64,000 nucleotides of DNA from Symbiodinium natans (Eukaryota; Sar; Dinophyceae; Suessiales; Symbiodiniaceae). A program made the position numbers and the translations under genes. Location of the stretch: the NCBI GenBank assembly GCA_905221605.1, contig CAJNDS010002621.1:124001-188000 (forward strand), in the 5' to 3' direction. The notes under the pieces were generated by a model. The model did no database searches and had not been told where the DNA came from. It saw only the letters and a program-made list of their open reading frames with translations. Of this stretch, positions 20,857 through 30,698 are shown piece after piece. Each line of letters starts with the position of its first letter. The stretch's first letter is position 1.

Positions 20857-21128
20857 ACCGGGAGTAGGCCCTTTGTTCTCCTTTTTGTTAGGGCTGAGGT
20901 CCCCTTATAATCCCCTTAAAACCAAAACGGGGCACCCTTAGGTTACTCCTGGGTCTAGCAGAAAGGTTAACCCCCTGGTTCTTGGTAGAGATTGGGGGAA
21001 TGAGGGCCCTAAATATTACCTTCAAGGGTATGTATATATATATATATATATAATATTCATAGATATATACCAGAACTTATAGCACAATATAGCATACCTC
21101 GTTCCCTCATTCCCTGCTAGGAACCAGC
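20857..21128. mobile_element. Two adjacent hairpin elements
   Basis: 20857-20958 belongs to the CCCAGAGTAGGCCC / TTACTCCTGGGTCTAG family. Bases 20975-21128 are a second element with arms CTGGTTCTTGGTAGAGATTG and CATTCCCTGCTAGGAACCAG, and a TA microsatellite in the loop. A lone right arm of the second family lies at 32585-32619. Confidence 0.6.
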
Positions 21129-21411
21129 CACGTGAGCGATTGAAAACCAGATGGAACCGATTTTGAATTCAATCGGCCCTGAGTCCAAGATCCAAGGCCC
21201 TAAACCCTAAACCCTAAACCCTAAACCCTAAACCCTAAACCCTAAACCCTAGGGCTTCTTTACCCTGTTTGACATCGTTCCTGGTAGGTATTTAGAAAGA
21301 GGTTTTTGACTATCGCCCACCCCCCCCCCGGCCCCCTAAACCCTTAGCCAACACACAATCGCACACCAGACCTTCGGGCGTAAACCGAATAAACCGTAAG
21401 GCCGGAACCAG

Positions 21412-22814
21412 AACGTTGCCAATGTGCCCACGCGGGCGATCTTTAGCAACAAGGCCGACAGAGACGGTTTCAGGATTTAATTTAGGGTTTGGGGTTTAGG
21501 TTTCAGGGTCCATGATGAGTTTCAAGGGTCTGTAGGAATTGGGGTTTGGAGGTTCAAGGGCTTTAGGTTTAGGTTTTCGGGTGTGTTTCAGGGGTCTGTC
21601 GGGCTTGGTGGTTGAGGTGTAGGGTGCATTTGTCGGTTCAGTGGTTTAGGCTTCATGCCCCAGGCCGTGGTAGCAGATGAGCAACGCGAGAACTTATCCC
21701 CAATCCCCTCATCTTTGAACCCTATTGCCTAGTAGGTAAAAAGCGAACCTGTCGTCGTGGTATATTGAAAGGCAGGCTGAAAGTTGTGTTTGGGCCAGCG
21801 TGCTGAACACCTCAGCTGAAACCCCCGAAGCCCTATCCTAAATACAGGCCAAAACCCGCAAAAGCCTTGGAGGACCAAGAGGCCTGCAACATAGGCGTCG
21901 TTATAATTACTAATAATGCCCTTCACAGCCCCTGTATATTTATACTAGAATGCCCCTCCCAAACCCTTGTTCTAATCATTAAGGCAACCCTAAACCCTAA
22001 ACCCTAAACCCTAAACCCTAAACCCTAAACCCTAAACCCTAAACCCTAAACCCTAAATTAAACAGCAGCAACTGCTGGGCAGGGGGGCGGCGCCTCTATC
22101 GGCAAGGGCAAGGCGGGGCACCCTGGCCCTAAACCCTAAACCCTGTAGGGCTTAGGGGTGGTTTGGGGTTTAGGGTTTAGGGTTTAGGGTTTAGGGTTTA
22201 GGGTTTAGGGTTTAGGGTTTGGCGTTCTAGGGGTTTTGGCCCGACTCATTGAATGCGGAAACACCAGGGTCATGTTTGCTTCCGAAGGTTACCAGGACTA
22301 CCTCGAGATGCCTGTAGCGGCCCTTTATACATGGAGGTTCATGGTAGTTATTAACCAATTTTCACTGTACTTATAACCATATTAGGGCACTTAAGAGGCT
22401 TATAAGTGGGTTATAAGTACAGTTAGAACGGGTTAGTAAGTGCCATGAACCTCCAAGTATTGCTATGTGACTCACCCGAGAGTGCATACCGGGAGATGTG
22501 GGTACAGGTTCAGCTTTCTCCACGCCCTAAGCCTAAACCCTACATGCCTTGAATGAACCCTCAGTCCGTTTTAGCCGAGAAAAGCGTAGGCTTAGGGTTG
22601 AGGGTGCGTGGTTTAGGGTTTGGTGGGTTTGGTGGGTTTGGTGGGTTTGGTGGGTTTGGTGGTTTAGACTTTGGTGTTTCGTGGTAGAGCAGCTCACACA
22701 CTCGTAGCCCTGTAGTGACTGCATGAGGATGGCAAGGGCAAGGAGAAGGGCAAGCGCGAGCCACGACAGAACTTCCAATCGCAGAAGGAGATGGACAAGG
22801 CTACGAGGGCTTAA
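21412..22814 (+). CDS. Gene with glycine/lysine-rich basic tail, three last exons
   Basis: Exons: 21412-21466 (after cggaaccag; NVANVPTRAIFSNKADRD; GT donor), 22069-22112 (after aacagcag; TAGQGGGASIGKGK; GC donor) and 22728-22814 (after tgcatgag; DGKGKEKGKREPRQNFQSQK, then EMDKATRA and TAA). Joins agree in phases 1 and 0. The GKGKDGKGKEKGK run crosses an exon join, a good sign that the model is right. The tail would bind nucleic acid or act as a nuclear signal. The 5' part is missing. A CCCTAAA array (21988-22056), a TTTAGGG array and a hairpin (22330-22457) lie in the introns. Confidence 0.6.
22330..22457. mobile_element. Hairpin element, family TGGAGGTTCATGGTACTTA
   Basis: ATGGAGGTTCATGGTAGTTA and its inner block TGTACTTATAACC pair with GGTTATAAGTACAG and GCCATGAACCTCCAAGT. 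Relatives: 37336-37464, 51035-51132, 61056-61200 and 62842-63070, the last with a telomeric array inside. Confidence 0.8.
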
Positions 22815-23328
22815 GATACCCTAAACCCTGAATCCTAAACCCTACACCCTGAACCAGCGCTTGAAATGCCCGTTCTAGCCTAGCTCGAATCCGAAAGCCG
22901 GCCCCTGATACACCCTACAAACCCCTAAGGTCTTGCACATTGCTACAATCCCCATACCAGGCCCTCGACCTGCGTTGCTGTTAAAAAGGGTTGAGGGTTT
23001 AGGGTTTAGGTCCTTTGAATGCTTAAAGCCCTTACGCAGCCATAGAACAATGCCGTATGGATGCCCCCTCAGGCCCTATAAGCCCTTAAAAGACCCAAAA
23101 TCCCTCAGCCCAAATGCCCCAATACTGCAAACTCTTTGCAAGCCACTTTTCCACCCTAAACCCTAAACTCCTATTTCTTGAACCTTAAACCCAATCTCCT
23201 TCCACCCCTAAAGCCTTAACAAACCCCAAACCCCAAACCCCAAACCCCAAACCCCAAACCCCAAACCCCAAACCCCAAACCCCAAACCCTAAACCCTAAA
23301 CCCTAAACTCGCTTCTGGACATTGCCAG
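22815..23328. other. Spacer before next last exon
   Basis: A short CCCTAAA array, unique DNA (22857-23150) with no firm exon, then CCCCAAA and CCCTAAA units (23221-23308) leading to the acceptor of the exon at 23329. Confidence 0.5.
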
Positions 23329-23379
23329 GCCAAAGGCAAAGGCCGCACGGCGTCCACGCTGTCGCCGGCGGAGCAGTAG
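23329..23379 (+). CDS. Last exon reading AKGKGRTASTLSPAEQ
   Basis: After gacattgccag the frame reads AKGKGRTASTLSPAEQ to TAG (23377-23379). It is flanked by a C-rich array on the left and TTTGGGG/TTTAGGG on the right. Upstream exons were not found. Confidence 0.5.
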   Translation, partial: AKGKGRTASTLSPAEQ

Positions 23380-23717
23380 CCTGTCGGGGTTTGAGATTTG
23401 GGGGTTTAGGGTTTAGGGTTTGGGGTTTAGGATTTGGGTTCGAGGGGGATAGGGTTTACTAGGGGGGTTCAGGGGTTGGGGTTGGGGGTTTGGGGTTTGG
23501 GGTTTGGGCGGGGGGGGGGGGGCGGGGTTGGAACAGTGGAACCCACTAGGAGTCATGTACATACCTACAGGATTTTCGGAATGAGGGCTCAGGGTGCGCT
23601 TACGTATGTAGTCCAGATCTAGGGTTTCAAGCTTATTCTGTAGGGTTGAGGATTTGGTTGTTGAGGTCTGGAGGTAGGAGTACCCCAAAAAATCTTAAGG
23701 GTTCATAAAGGGTACGA

Positions 23718-24471
23718 ATGGCGAACAACAAAAGGGGTAGGCCTACGTCAAGCCGGAAACCTTACACCCACTTCTCAAGCATAGGTTGTAATTTCAGACT
23801 CTTATGCCTCTCACAAGGCTCTTTGAGGGAAACCACGCACTTGAAACCGTCGATCATACAAGGAGTAGACGGTGAACACTCAGTTGTCTTCAACCCTAAA
23901 CCCTAAACCCTGTGAACCCTAAACCCCACGCCCTAAGCCCTAAACCCCAAAGCGCCCTGTCCGAACCTTGGGAGTTGCTAGTGAACTTATGTTTTCCGAG
24001 AGAGGTAGCCAGGTAGCACTAGCGAGCAGGAGGTGTTGGGTTATGAAGGCCTCGGGTTTAGGGTTCCGACTTTTAGGCTAGCTTGCAATGCAAATGCCCC
24101 AGCTGGTCCTCCCGTAGTGACCTCCGCTCAGCCTACCCTAAACCCTAAACCCTAAACCCTAAACCCTAAACCCTAAACCCTAAACCCTAAACCCTAAACA
24201 CCCTAAACACCCTAAACACCCTAAACCCTAAACCCTGAACACTCCTTTGTCAGGCATATTGCCAAGGCTGCTGCCAGGGCAAGTGGCGGCCTACCCCAGG
24301 TGGGTACATGGTCTTTGTGAACTCGAAATCCTACCCCCTTCATAAACCCTAAACCCTAATCCCCAAACCGCTAAACCCTAAACCTCTGATGAACCCTAAA
24401 CCCTAATCTCTAAACCCGAACCCCTGATTCAGGGCTTGGGAGCGCAAAGGCTTAACGGCCCCATGCACTAA
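23718..24471 (+). CDS. Small multi-exon gene, function unknown
   Basis: Proposed exons: 23718-23736 (ATG; MANNKR; donor GTAGGC), 23798-23817 (after tgtaatttcag; SYASHK; GC donor), 24254-24299 (after tttgtcag; HIAKAAARASGGLPQ; donor GTGGGT) and 24433-24471 (after ctgattcag; GLGAQRLNGPMH, TAA). The first two and the last two agree in phase. The middle join does not, so an exon around 23950-24010 (possibly reading RPVRTLGVASELMFSERG) is needed. Alternative frames of the last two exons also work together (ending GLGSAKA). Confidence 0.4.
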
Positions 24472-25240
24472 AAAGGCCCTGCATCAAACATCTTGTGCGC
24501 TTTGACAATCTTCGGGCCCATAGAGATTGTGGGGTGTGGGCAGTGGTGTGGGGGGACGGGCTGTGGGGCTGTGGGGTCTTCAGAACTCTAAGAGCTGACA
24601 TCCTACAAGACATCCTTCAAGATAGAACACCTTCAACAGATTCGTATGTAGCAAGCGGGGAGTGAACGTACGCCATGCCCGTATGAGCAATAGTTTGTTA
24701 ATCATTCAGGAATGTTCCGGTTGAGGTTTTCATGTTGCTTGTTGTTGATTCGGCATTCGTGTGGGCACTCCGTATAGCTCAGTTGCAACAGCAAAAATAT
24801 GGCAATTAGCGTGAGTTGCACAACCAATGTTAACATATTGTCAGTTGACTTCCTGCTTTCATGTAGAATATGGTTTGGGATGTTCCCCTTATACTAACAG
24901 TGCTTGATAGGGGAATAATAGGGAGTACGATAATCCCTATTATGGACTGATAGTATAAGGGGGAACATCCCAAAATATGATAAACAAATAGCTTCTTTGT
25001 TCTGCGGTGTTCACCAACCCGGGACCCTCGAAACATAGTTCACTTTCGTCATTCGGGCGCTAGGGTGTGAGGGCTTCAGAGTGGAGGAGTCGAGGATCTT
25101 ACAAGGAGATTCGAGGGAGAAGCAGCCCCAGTGCGAGGTCTATAGGCTTCCTCGCGAGGTTTCGGGTCTAGGGGTGTAAGAGATTTCTTTTTGTTCGAAT
25201 TTCGGTGTGGGGTTGCTGGATTTTTGACCTCATGCCTGGA
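24472..25240. other. Probable 3' flank and spacer with one hairpin
   Basis: Unique DNA with G-rich TGTGGGG repeats (24533-24570). 24877-24974 is a hairpin element of the GGATGTTCCCC family with near-perfect arms. No exon is supported. Confidence 0.5.
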
Positions 25241-25242
25241 GT

Positions 25243-25500
25243 ACCGTACCCAACCCCAGAGTCTCCCAGGAGTGCCCGACCGCAGAGTCCCCAGAGTGTC
25301 CCGGAGCGCCCAACCCCAGAGAGTTTCTGGAGTGCCGGTTTAGGGTTTAGGGTTTAGGGTTTAGGGTTTAGGGTTTAGGGTTTAGGGTTTAGGGTTTAGG
25401 GTTTAGGGTTTAGGGTTTAGGGTTTGCCCAACCTCAGAGTGTCCCTGGAGAGCCCAACCCTAGAGAGACCCTGGGGTGTCCAACCTCAGAGTATCTCCAC
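25243..25500. repeat. Minisatellite split by a telomeric array
   Basis: Imperfect units of about 26-33 bp (GAGTGCCCAACCCCAGAGT type) run from 25243 to 25338, are broken by about 13 perfect TTTAGGG units (25339-25424) and continue to about 25500 with the same unit. Confidence 0.85.
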
Positions 25501-25526
25501 CCAGAGAGGGTGGGGATGCTCGAAGT

Positions 25527-25596
25527 GATTTTTTTTTTTTTTTTTTTGTTGGGGGGGGGGGGGGGGGGGGGGGTGGGGGGGGGGGGGGGGGGGAGG
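25527..25596. repeat. Long T-run to G-run junction
   Basis: About 18 T, GTT, then over 40 G with two interruptions. It is the longest of about ten such T/G junctions in the window. Confidence 0.9.
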
Positions 25597-25821
25597 GTGT
25601 AGGTTTATGGTTAAGGTTTGCCGCACCAGGACGAGCCATCCATATGGGAGTCCAGCAATGAGCCCTCCTACGTTCACGGCTGCTTCTACTTGACGAGCCT
25701 CTTGCTTGCAGAAAGGGCTTAGGGTTGCTTTCAAGCGAGCTTTAAGCCTCGATGGAACCCTATTTCCCCTAAACGCTACGTGTAAGCCCTAAACTCTAAG
25801 CCCTAAACCCCAGGGATAAAG

Positions 25822-26433
25822 ACCAATGTCCGGGCATCAAGCTCATGAGACTGGCAAAGCGACGGGACAATGGGAGGCTTTAGGGCTCAGGGCCTGGGTC
25901 TAGGGCTTAGGGCTTAGGGTTTAGGGCTTAGGGCTTAGGGTTTAGGGTTTAGGGTTTTTGATCAGCCCCCCTATAGCCAGTCCACAACCACATCATACGA
26001 TTTTCGGATTTTGAGGTACTTGGTTTAGGGTCTAGAGTCCCTCCTAGTATCCCTTACTGAGAGCTTAGGCCCTAAACAACACGTCCTCACACCCGGCTGG
26101 GCCGGCCCTCGCGGCACCGTTGTTCAGAGCTTCGGCTTGTTGAAACCAAAGACGAGACCCTAAGCCCTAAACCCAAAAACCTCTATGCCTCCTAAACCCC
26201 CGGAACCCCCTAAGCCCCCTAAACCCCCGAAACCCCCGAAACCCCCTAAACCCCCTAAGCCCTAAACCCCCTAAACCCCCTAAACCCCCTAAACCCCCTA
26301 AACCCCCTAAACCCCCTAAACCCCCTAAACCCCCTAAACCCCCTATACCCTAAATCCTGAGGTCTCTAGTTGGCGTAAGCACTCCCCGCCCATCTGACCG
26401 TCCCACTTCCGAGATCCCGCCACAGCCCAAAAG
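25822..26433 (+). CDS. Two internal exons of an unidentified gene
   Basis: Exon 25822-25876 (after ggataaag; QCPGIKLMRLAKRRDNG; GC donor) and exon 26380-26433 (after ggcgtaag; TPRPSDRPTSEIPPQPK; GT donor) agree in phase 2. Between them lie TTTAGGG-type units, an island at 26060-26160 that is also open (HVLTPGWAGPRGTVVQSFGL) but lacks clear splice sites, and CCCCTAAA repeats (26165-26345). No family was recognised. Confidence 0.45.
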
Positions 26434-26838
26434 GTTTATAATTTCGCAGGGTTTAGGGTTTTGGGTTTAGGGTTGGGGTTTAGGGATGGGGGCCTTAATA
26501 ATTAAAGTCGGGTTTAGTGCTGATTATGGTATAAATAGAATGGAACCATGAGGGGAGACTGTTAGTAATTGTTCCGACCCCTGTATTCGAGTCTGGGTTT
26601 TTTGGGGTTTTAGGGTCTCGGGTTTGGGGTTTTGGGGCTAGAGTTTAGGGTTAGGGTTTTGGGGTTTCCGGTTCAGGGTTGACCTGAGCCCGAAACCCCC
26701 AAGTTTCTGAAGCCTTCAATTTTTCATCAACGGGTGCTGCCCCTATAAACCCTGTAAGCCCCAATGCCCGAAAAAGGCACCAAAAGCCTAGACAAGAGCC
26801 GTAACCTCTGCAAGCTCTGGAAACCCCGTAAAACCCTA

Positions 26839-26938
26839 GTAGTAGAGTAGGTAACCTTTAACCTTTTTGGGGTAGTATAATCCCCTTATAATCCCAAAGG
26901 TTAACCTTTATTTCCCCCAGGTTACTGGACAACTAAGA
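26839..26938. mobile_element. Hairpin element, family GTAGGTAACCTTTAACCTTT
   Basis: GTAGGTAACCTTTAACCTTT pairs with AAAGGTTAACCTTTA and CAGGTTACTGGAC. A second copy, nearly the same, lies at 29717-29816, where it cuts a copia reverse-transcriptase fragment. Confidence 0.75.
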
Positions 26939-27051
26939 AACCACAAGCCCGAGACCCTGAGGGCTTTGGGCTTTCGAGTCTCTCTTCCTTGAACCTCTTT
27001 TTCCGCCTCCCACCTCGCCCCTAAGCCCTAAACCTTAAACCCTGATTATCA

Positions 27052-27262
27052 ACCCCATAAGCCTAAACCCTAAACCCTAAACCCTAAACCCTAAACCCTA
27101 AACCCTAAACCCTAAACCCTAAACCCTAAACCCTAAACCCTAAACCCTAAACCCTAAACCCTAAACCCTAAACCCTAAACCCTAAACCTAAACCCTAAAC
27201 CCTAAACCCTAAACCCTAAACCCTAACCTAAACCCTAAACCCTAGCCCTAAACCCTAAATCC
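27052..27262. repeat. Long CCCTAAA array
   Basis: About 28 units, nearly perfect, on the acceptor side of the exon at 27273. One of the longest uniform C-rich arrays here. Confidence 0.95.
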
Positions 27263-27272
27263 TAAAGCCTAC

Positions 27273-27452
27273 ATGGCCTCAGGGGATGACAAGATCGCCT
27301 TGGAGCCCCTCCTAACGCCGCTGGCCGAGGGCGTGGAGGACAGCTTGTGGGTGTTGGGGTTTGTGGGGTTTGGGCGTTTCAGGTTTAGGGATTAGGGTTG
27401 CAACAAGTTAGAAAGTCGCGTGAAGAGCCTCAAGCCCGAGAACGAAAGCTGA
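27273..27452 (+). CDS. Possible mini-gene of about 40 residues
   Basis: Exon 27273-27350 starts at ATG and reads MASGDDKIALEPLLTPLAEG, then VEDSLW, before a GT donor. Exon 27408-27452 follows ttgcaacaag and reads LESRVKSLKPENES to TGA. Phases agree (0). The intron is only 57 nt. The second exon is also open in another frame (QQVRKSREEPQARERK), so it could instead be longer. Acidic then heptad-like Leu/Val/Leu spacing hints at a short helix. Confidence 0.4.
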
Positions 27453-27764
27453 AACAACAACAAACTGTGAGGCAAAGTCGGGGGCTTGGGGAAGGGGGGG
27501 GGGGGGGGGAATGGTTTTATCTCTTTTTTTTTTTTTTCGTGGGGGGGGGGGGGGGGTGGTCCGGGTATTCCAAGAGGGGGGAACAGATTTTAGTTTTGGA
27601 TGTTCCCCCTGATATTAACAGTCCTTCATAGAATTAAAGTACCCCTATTACAATCCTTATTAAGGACTGTTAGTATAAGGGGGAACATCCCAGATTTCCG
27701 CCCTTATTATAGGAACCGCAACAAACAGACATGCTTAAACCCTAAATCTGCCTCCAACATGAAG

Positions 27765-27880
27765 CGGTCCTCCTCTCAAACCCTGAATCCCTGTTTGGGA
27801 AACTCTCCATCCGTGATTTTGTGTGGAGGGCTGCAAAGTTGGAGATGCTTTTAAGCCTTGCGGAGAACCAAGCATTCATG
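27765..27880 (+). CDS. Internal exon, helical, unidentified
   Basis: After caacatgaag the frame reads VLLSNPESLFGKLSIRDFVW, then RAAKLEMLLSLAENQAFM, and meets a donor (TTCATG|GTATGAG). The make-up is strongly protein-like (amphipathic helix). No start or stop was assigned. A hairpin element (27598-27692) lies just upstream. The next open piece is 28750-28810 (QDAAEGLPEDVAEEAQEGNR after aatttcag), not in agreeing phase. Confidence 0.5.
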
Positions 27881-27899
27881 GTATGAGGCTTGTGGGGGC

Positions 27900-28042
27900 G
27901 GGGGGGTTGGCGTGCCAGGTTCTAGGTTTTAGGCTTTAGGCTTTAGGCTTTAGGCTTTAGGTTTAGGTTTTAGGTGTTAGGTTTTAGGTTTTAGGTTTAG
28001 GTTTTAGGTTTTAGGTTTTAGGTTTTAGGTTTTAGGTTTTAG
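27900..28042. repeat. TTTTAGG/TTTAGGC-type degenerate array
   Basis: Units of GGTTTTAGGT and GGCTTTAGGC replace the usual TTTAGGG, a separate local variant that has expanded. Confidence 0.85.
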
Positions 28043-28749
28043 GTTACTTTGTGGTGCTCTATAGCTACTGTAACTTCAGATCCTTAGCCTTTTGGGTTTA
28101 TTGGGTTTCCTAGTAAGGCAGCTAAAATTTAATTCATAGCTACCCTCCTAAGCTCAGCCAAGTTTAGATTTTAGTGAAATGCTTTCTTCAACACGCGAGT
28201 AGGCTTGTCGGCCGACCATTATCTTCTAGAGACTGTCTTTGGAACAGGTTCTCTGTGTTGTTGTGTCTTTTTTTGAGGAGGGGGGGGGGGGTCCGTGTTC
28301 TCAAAAAACCCTGCGATCAAAGGTTGCTAGAAAGGGACTCGCAGCGGCCGCCAGGACGCTGAAGGGTTTTATTTTGGCTGCCTAGATATCCCCCCAGTGA
28401 CCCAATATCTACTATCTTTTCAGGTCGAAATGTTTCAATGTATCCTTTGGACGGTCCGCCCTTGTACTAGCAGTCCTTAATAGGGATTTTCATACGACTG
28501 TGAGTGTAACGGGGAACATCCCAAAGTATCCTGTTTACTGAAAATCCAGGTCTCAAGGGACTAAAGGAGGGACCCTTGTAAGGGGACCTTAGGGGTTTTT
28601 TAGGGCTACCTACGTTTCTAGGTACTATACAATATAAGGTACGTATGTATGTCGGAAAAAAGATATATATATATATATATAATAGGGGTTATAAAGGGGA
28701 ATAAGATTAAGACTTCTAGGGGCCCCTCGTTATACGCCGTAAATTTCAG

Positions 28750-28810
28750 ACAGGACGCGGCCGAAGGCCTACCCGAAGATGTGGCGGAAGAAGCGCAGGA
28801 GGGGAATAGG
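28750..28810 (+). CDS. Internal exon reading QDAAEGLPEDVAEEAQEGNR
   Basis: Follows taaatttcag and ends at a GT (AATAGG|GTTTCGG). The acidic frame is the most protein-like of the open ones; another frame is Arg/Lys-rich. A TA microsatellite and a repeat beginning CTCAAGGGACTAAAGGAGGG (28551; related to 60002) lie upstream. Confidence 0.35.
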
Positions 28811-29302
28811 GTTTCGGGTTTGGGGGTTTAGGGTTTCGTGGTTTAGGGTTAAGGCTTTAGGGTTTAGGGGTGAACAATTTTGCTCGTGTTCGACGTGTCG
28901 ATCAGGCTCCGTCTTCATGCTGTGGGTGCTGATACTTTTTGAAATTGAAGCGGTTTGGTCGTCAGGGTTGCGGGTCTTCGCGAAACCCTAAACCCTAAAC
29001 CCTACACCCTAAACCCTAAACCCTAAACCCTAAACCCCAAACCCGAAACCCTAAGCTCCGCGGTGAAAAGGATGTTTTTTGTTCAAGGGCCTCCCTTGAT
29101 GGCTCAGATGCCGTGTGACTGGGCGCGGACGCCCTAAGGAAAGCAACTACAAGCCCTCACAAGGGTTTAGGGTTTAGGGTTTAGGGTTTAGGGTTTAGGG
29201 TTTAGGGTTTAGGGTTTAGGGTTTAGGGTTTAGGGTTTAGGGATACTGGGATACTGGGACCCAGAGAAGGCCCTTACCTCCTGAGAGTTTTTGTGGGCTT
29301 AG

Positions 29303-29369
29303 CTTCCCTTACAAGTTCCGTGACATCCCGTTCATCCTGAGGCTGCTCTTTGGTCTGGGCCCTCTTTAG
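29303..29369 (+). CDS. Probable exon reading FPYKFRDIPFILRLLFGLGP
   Basis: After gtgggcttag a phase-2 frame reads FPYKFRDIPFILRLLFGLGP, then Leu and TAG (29367-29369). The stop overlaps the first TTTAGGG unit, so the true end may instead be a GT donor at 29352-29353 (CTCTTTG|GTCTGG). It is hydrophobic and basic, possibly membrane-associated. Confidence 0.4.
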
Positions 29370-29427
29370 GGTTTAGGGTTTAGGGTTTAGGGTTTAGGGT
29401 TTAGGGTTTAGGGTTTAGGGTTTAGGA

Positions 29428-30206
29428 GCCTTCCGTAGCACCGGAGTCTGCATTGAGCATTTCTGGGAAGTTGAAAAGGCACTATATGGCCTTACCATAA
29501 GCCCTAGGTCATGGGCAGGTTTTGGAGACAAGTCGTTAGCCCATGATCTGCATGTGTGTCTTGCTGGAGAACGGGCTGTTTCCGGGCCGTTAAGCACCGA
29601 CAGCAACGTGTGGGAAGCTGCTGTTGGCGAAGATCGAAAGGCCATTCTTGCCATTTTTGTAGACGACATGCTATGTTTGTGGGCAAGCAGCACACGTCAA
29701 GGGCCATCCTAGATGCCTAGTAGCAGAGTAGGTAACCTTTAACCTTTTTGGGGTAACAACATCCCCTTAGAATCCCAAAGGTGAACCTTTAACTCTCCCA
29801 GGTTACTGGACAACTAAGCATATTTGTTTATGTATATATATATATATATATTTATTTATTTATTTATTTTTTTATTTTTTTATTTATTTACATATATATA
29901 TATATATAGCTATAAGCACTTTATTAATAGTATATATTATTAACTTCTATAGCATATACAGTATAGAGGATATATTGCAGTGCCCCGAAATTCCTCAGCG
30001 AAGGGACTCTAAACTTCAAGGGCTTAGAAATGCATCTTGATGGAGATTCAGGTGCTATCTGGGAAACCCGAGACCCTAAACCCGGTGCATCAGAGGCGAT
30101 ATGTCCAGGAACTCCTTCAGCGACCCGCTGATGACATGTCTCTCTTGCAGATGTACAAGCTCAACATAACTCTACGTCCTGCAGCCGCGGGGAAACCTTA
30201 ATTCAG
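29428..30206 (+). pseudogene. Ty1/copia reverse transcriptase remnant, interrupted
   Basis: 29428-29712 reads through hallmark copia RT blocks: EKALYGLTISPRSWAGFGD (family: KALYGL..SPR.W) and AILAIFVDDMLCLW (catalytic Asp pair, YVDD-type motif). A stop follows at 29710. The next block resumes at 30012 with FKGLEMHLDGDSGAIWETR and, in a shifted frame, HQRRYVQELLQRPADDM (family: LhQ..Yv.elL). The frame change falls at GACCCTAAACCC, 1.5 telomeric units at 30071-30082. A hairpin element (29717-29816) and TA-rich DNA (29820-29960) split the two halves. The 3' end offers a consensus donor (ATTCAG|GTAAGT, 30207), so a host gene may use part of it as an exon. It is a dead element. Confidence 0.8.
29820..29990. 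repeat. AT-rich microsatellites inside the copia remnant
   Basis: TA runs, TTTA/TTTTA runs and a second TA run form an inverted AT-rich block, unlike the GC-richer surroundings. Confidence 0.8.
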
Positions 30207-30239
30207 GTAAGTTTCGTTCGTCCTAAGTCGTGAAACTTC

Positions 30240-30690
30240 GTACACCCCAAACACGTGAATCCTACACCCCTCAACCCCTTACACCCCTAAAGCCCACAAT
30301 TCCTACACCTAAGCCAAAAGTCCTAAGCCCAAGCCCTACACCCCAAGCCCTAAACCCTAAACCCCAAACAACCTCAACACCCGAAACCCTCCAACCCCTA
30401 AACCTCAACCCCAAACCCCAATTTCTAAGCCCTCAACACCAAACAACCCCTAAACCCTAAACCCTCCAATCTCAAACCCTACACCCTACACCCGAAACCC
30501 CAAACAACCCCTAAACCCTACATCCCAAACCCTCCAAACCCTCAACTCTAAACCCTAAGCCCCAAACCATAAACCCCAAACCCCAAACCCCAAACCCCAA
30601 ACCCTAAACCCTAAACCCTAACCCCTAAACCCCAAACCCTAAACCCTAAACCCTAAACCCTAAACCCCAAACAACCCCTAAGCCCTCAAA
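30240..30690. repeat. Long degenerate C-rich telomere-like region
   Basis: CCCTAAA, CCCCAAA, CCCCTAAA and decayed forms, ending at the acceptor of the exon at 30699. Open frames here are repeat artefacts. Confidence 0.9.
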
Positions 30691-30698
30691 ACCTCCAG

